A DNA stretch of 64,000 bases from Brachycybe producta (taxonomy: Eukaryota; Arthropoda; Diplopoda; Playtdesmida; Andrognathidae). The stretch lies in NCBI GenBank assembly GCA_036925085.1, contig JAUPFP010000001.1, forward strand, positions 12,167,854 to 12,231,853. The letters are read 5' to 3'. A model generated the notes under the pieces. That model worked only from the letters and a program-made list of their open reading frames with translations. It was not told the origin of the DNA and ran no database searches. This document shows positions 60,600 to 64,000 of this stretch, piece after piece (within the stretch, counting starts at the first letter, position 1; every line of letters begins with the position of its first letter). The translations under genes and the position numbers were made by a program.

Positions 60600-61181
60600 T
60601 TAGGTACGACTCCAGTGAAACAGGACTGTAATCGAAATAAGTAGAAGTCTGGCTACCCTTAAACAGGTATGACAATTTGTTAAGATTGTGGCCACAGTGT
60701 ACGTTTTATGAACTGGTTGCAAAAACAATTTATTTTTTTTAACATAGTCACAGAAAGGGAACAGTGTTATAATTTTACCAAATCCATATTCTACATGTTG
60801 CTGAATCCGATTAAGGTTTTTATTAAAACATTCCTGAGCAGGTGTAATATTTCCTTTGAATGGTGCGGCAATGTATTTTGTGTTACTGTAACCCTTGTCA
60901 CCAAAGAGTCGGTAGAATGATCCATCAGCCATAACCCATTTTATAGATATTTCATTTAAGATTCCGCTGGCACTTAACATATAAGCGTCGTGACACCTAC
61001 CATTGAAAGCTCCGTCCAATCGTCCAATTATTCCATTAGGGAATGTTACTGCCTGATATTTTACTACATGATGGCGTTTGTGCCCACTGAAATATTCTTC
61101 CTGGTTTCGCTTAGGATGACAAATTGCTCGAGCAGTACCATCAATAAAACCCACTATGTTTGATAAAGGTGATCCCATCAT
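60600..61181 (-). pseudogene. Harbinger transposase, catalytic exon
   Basis: DDE_Tnp_4/HARBI1-type core: IVGFIDGTARAICHPKRNQE with the first Asp, YFSGHKRHHVVKYQAV, RLDGAFNGRCHDAYML with the second Asp, GDKGYSNTKYIAAPF, and QQHVEYGFGKI with the Glu, ending ILTNCHTCLRVA. It is open throughout. It lacks its N-terminal part, which is found upstream at 61250-61884. Confidence 0.85.
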
Positions 61182-61249
61182 AGAACAGCACTAGCAAATA
61201 TTAATTTTGAAAGTGAAAAAATATAAATTAGAACTGAAGGTCAAATATG

Positions 61250-61884
61250 ATGAATAATTTACATCCGCATATGTTTGTAAAGTGTCGCCATCAAGCCACG
61301 TATGATTCATGCTGCAAAGTAGGTGCCGAAATTGCCAGTAAATAAAGTTAATCATCCATAGAATAATTCTGGACAACGCAGATTGATCTCTGTAAACATA
61401 TAAAAATGATCGTAGAGAAAAAAGCTGTGGTCCTCTTTTCGGTGATTTTTGCTTTTTTAGGCGGTTGTTCTAAACTGTGTACCAAAATGTACTTTATACA
61501 TATTTTTTTCAGATTTCAGATTTGTGATGTTGTCCCCAGTATTTGATTTTTGATTTTATAGATCAACCGATCAAAATCTGTATGATGCACATCGAATGAA
61601 ATAAGACAAGAATCACCACCTGTAGTAATAAGAATGTTTACGTCAATCCTTTTACCTGAAAATGTATAGCGGCTAGATGTTTTGCATATGTTGGGAATCT
61701 GTAAAGCCTCTACCAATCGTTGTAGCTCAGTCTTCGTGAAACGGCATATGTCTACACATTCTGTCTCAGTGAAATTATCAAGTGAAAATTCCGAACGTCG
61801 ATGCCATGAACTAAACTTAACAAGATCACAAAGCCCCCCATAGTCATCATAACTAATGTGGTCTTGCAGATAAAGCATCAACAA
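61250..61884 (-). pseudogene. Harbinger transposase, N-terminal exons
   Basis: 61884-61640 carries FTETECVDICRFTKTELQRL and RYTFSGK, the helix-turn-helix-like start; 61376-61250 carries FIYWQFRHLLCSMNHTWLDG. They precede the catalytic exon in the right order but in different frames, with one degraded segment between (about 61380-61630). Introns and frameshifts cannot be told apart here. Confidence 0.7.
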
Positions 61885-62309
61885 CTCTGATTCTAGGTTG
61901 AATATAATAAACTAATTAGTTTTTTAACTTTTTTAATTATGCAGAAAAGCATGTAAACAAAGAAATCATATTTCTGACTTTCCTTGCTTTTTTTAACGTG
62001 TTTTCATCTTTTATATTTCACAATGCAGTATATCAGTTTCTAAGTGTGTGCATAAAATACACTTAGGAGTAACAAATTCATAAAAAGTGAAGAAACAATC
62101 TAGCACGTGCAAAACATACAAAAAATGCATTTAAAAGTAAAGAAATTTTGAGGTCTGTGACAATTTTCAGTTTTATAATTATATTTTAATACTTGGGTCC
62201 CAGTAGGGTGCCAGCCCCAAGTATATTAAAATACTCTGTAAAATTAAAAAAGCCATAGACCCCCAATGTTAATAAATTTCATTTTTAGATGCATTTTTAA
62301 TATTGAGAG

Positions 62310-63180
62310 TTTAAATTGAGATTTTATATACACTGCACATGCTTGATTTATTTCATTATTTTTCATGAATTTCACCCTTGTCACCCTTGAACACATGAAT
62401 AACACCCACTTAGAAACGTGATCCCATATACTACATCGATCACGTCCCTTTTAGTCTAACAATTCTATCTTACTTTTTATTGTGGACTCCATTTTTGGTT
62501 TGGCAAGGTGTGGGTGGGTATTTCCGGTTTAAAATCTATATTGTTGTTGTGTGTGGAAGTTGTGAGCGCAACCTAAAGGCTACAACTACAACTTTTCAAC
62601 ACAGAAAACGACTATCTACAATTAGTAGTAGCTGTAGATAGTAGTAGTTGTACCGTGGCGAAAACTCTCTATTAATGTACCCCACAAAAATACAAAGAAG
62701 ATATAGGAAAGTCATTCTACAGATTGAATTTAATTCTACAGTCAAGAAACAAATATTGGCATTGAAGTGAATCATGACAACGTCGATGATGATTTTACTT
62801 TTCTCTAATTTTGCTAAGTAGTATGAGACTAGGCATCTAATTAAAGTTCAAATTTATGCCAGTAATTTTCTGAAATAATCCCTATTTTTGAAATCATAGT
62901 GTACAATAAAAATAAGTGACATCTTTGTAAATAAAATCTTTTTTAAAAACTTTTTCAAACAAACTTTTTTTTCTGTTAAACACTGATAAATACTGTGACA
63001 TTTTTATAGTCTAAAGACAAGATTATGTCTAAATAATAACTACTTGAAAATATCATTTTGAAAATAATTAATTCGTATGACTGCTATTGTAATGTTTTCT
63101 CACTAATAGCATTTATGACATAAATAACAATTGAATTTGTTATAAAAAATGAACATTTTTTCACATTGATCACATTTAAA
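62310..63180. other. Unassigned AT-rich stretch
   Basis: A nested inverted repeat (62581-62589 with 62644-62652, and 62611-62620 with 62633-62642) forms one hairpin. No gene recognised. Confidence 0.4.
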
Positions 63181-63181
63181 A

Positions 63182-63370
63182 ATGGCGAGATTTTCAAAAT
63201 ATAATATTTCTCCTGTATATTATCATTTTGAAGTGAAACCATTGCATTTACAAGATAAAATTGTGGAACAATTTATAATATTTACTAGACTATTAGATAC
63301 ATTTCTGAAAAAAATAATCAGAAAACCATCGCATCACCAAAAAAATATATTATCAAAATACGACTCCTAA
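63182..63370 (+). CDS. Short unknown ORF
   Basis: 62 codons (MARFSKYNISPVYYHFEVKP...). It has no recognisable domain, and further open segments follow to 63480. It may be a transposon-derived fragment. Confidence 0.2.
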   Translation: MARFSKYNISPVYYHFEVKPLHLQDKIVEQFIIFTRLLDTFLKKIIRKPSHHQKNILSKYDS

Positions 63371-63729
63371 CTTCAGCAATTACTGATTCTCGCTATGTAT
63401 TAAAAACACTGCACTTAGGTGATGGCTACCTGAAGAAAATGATGAACCGTCCACAAAATGAAATAAATAAGTACCCAGTATTTCCTTTCACATGCCTAAT
63501 GATTTTTCCATATGTTATTTGATATTCATGTGTCTAACATGATTTATTTTAACAGGTGTTATATTTATACAATTGTTAATGCATTTAACATATGGTATAT
63601 TACATACTATTCGACACTATATATAGCTCACGTCGTCGCTTATTGTCTGCCATTATGAACAGCTTATACTCATTGTGTCTCGCAGAAGTAAGTAAGTACA
63701 TTCCCCGTAGATACTATTGTGTCTTTAGG

Positions 63730-64000
63730 TTTACCTATTATGATAGAGAATGATTTACAACGTGTTTTTGAGGATGTGCGCGATAGGCATTTTGAAACTT
63801 AGCTGCAATGCCATGAAGCTATGGTCCCTGAAGAAGACAACTTCTTCGTCAGTCTCGAACTGCTTTTTAGCGCATGGGATTTTTCTTCGGGTCTGCGGGT
63901 TGACCCTATATTATATGCATATATACTGTGCAGGGAAGAAATTCTATTTTCCAATTTTGATCAAATGGTGGTTGTTGAAAATTATTGTCGTAAACATGCG
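63730..64000 (+). CDS. Partial gene running off the window
   Basis: After an acceptor-like TGTGTCTTTAG (63729) one frame reads GLPIMIENDLQRVFEDVRDR, one TAG, then EDNFFVSLELLFSAWDFSSG and LYAYILCREEILFSNFDQMV to the end of the window. A TATATATA box (63617-63624) and a short MNSLYSLCLAE exon ending before GTAAGT (63655-63690) lie upstream. No family recognised. Confidence 0.35.

Larger units (their letters stand above)
59382..62303. mobile_element. PIF/Harbinger transposon
   Basis: Inverted repeats of about 100 bases at 59382-59487 and 62190-62303 share AAAAATGCATCTAAAA, TGAAATTTA, GGTCTATGGCTTTTTT and TTGGGGCTGGC-CCCTAC. Inside are a minus-strand DDE transposase and a convergent plus-strand Myb/SANT-like gene, the usual two-gene make-up of Harbingers. 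The exact ends and 3-bp target site are not settled. Confidence 0.75.

Overview
The window looks like repeat-dense nuclear DNA of an invertebrate animal. It is AT-rich, has no compact operons or ribosome-binding sites, has GT-AG introns, and is built almost wholly from nested transposable elements. The mixture (Ty3/gypsy elements, a THAP-type P element, PIF/Harbinger, hAT-like ends, a Helitron-like element, a Tc1/mariner relative with a very long D-E spacing, and a decayed Maverick/adintovirus-type DNA polymerase B) would suit a mollusc or a similar marine invertebrate. The species cannot be named from the sequence. No rRNA, tRNA or CRISPR locus was seen.

Layout. 1-349 is part of a DNA transposon whose full-length relative lies at about 11923-14106. 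Between them sits a young Ty3/gypsy retrotransposon (350-11680): long LTRs, gag, a spacer ORF, pol, and a 702-codon ORF of unknown function after pol. 14.1-23.1 kb holds dispersed repeats, hAT-like ends, a Helitron-like copy and much unassigned AT-rich DNA. 23.26-33.10 kb is a second, GC-rich, heavily frameshifted gypsy element on the minus strand with a 5' LTR but no visible 3' LTR. 33.15-33.63 kb is a compact intact ORF resembling a Bcl-2 family protein. 34.60-38.13 kb is a P element with perfect 30-bp ends and an 8-bp target duplication. 38.5-44 kb holds a 58-bp minisatellite and more copies of the repeat family from 15.8-17.5 kb. 44.5-48.2 kb is a satellite-like array split by a transposon of an uncharacterised family. 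49.3-54.1 kb is a fossil protein-primed DNA polymerase interrupted by a 945-bp MITE. 56.0-56.6 kb is a Helitron-like element, 56.87-57.76 kb a solo LTR with its target duplication, 58.3-58.9 kb a gene fragment containing a 51-bp perfect palindrome, and 59.4-62.3 kb a Harbinger element with its two convergent genes.

Main observations. (1) Non-coding parts of three different gypsy families are strings of short, mostly perfect hairpins, clearest as about twelve in a row at 10466-10860. (2) In the first element and in the solo LTR the Gag reading frame starts inside the LTR; in the first it reads straight through the primer-binding site. (3) The transposase gene at 12205-13575 is followed by three tandem histone-type 3' stem-loops and a histone-downstream-element-like purine motif, and decayed outward-facing copies lie in the opposite terminal repeat. 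(4) A Bcl-2-like gene with virus-style compact architecture sits in a repeat-only region. These are readings by eye; alignments and folding calculations that would settle them are named in each entry.
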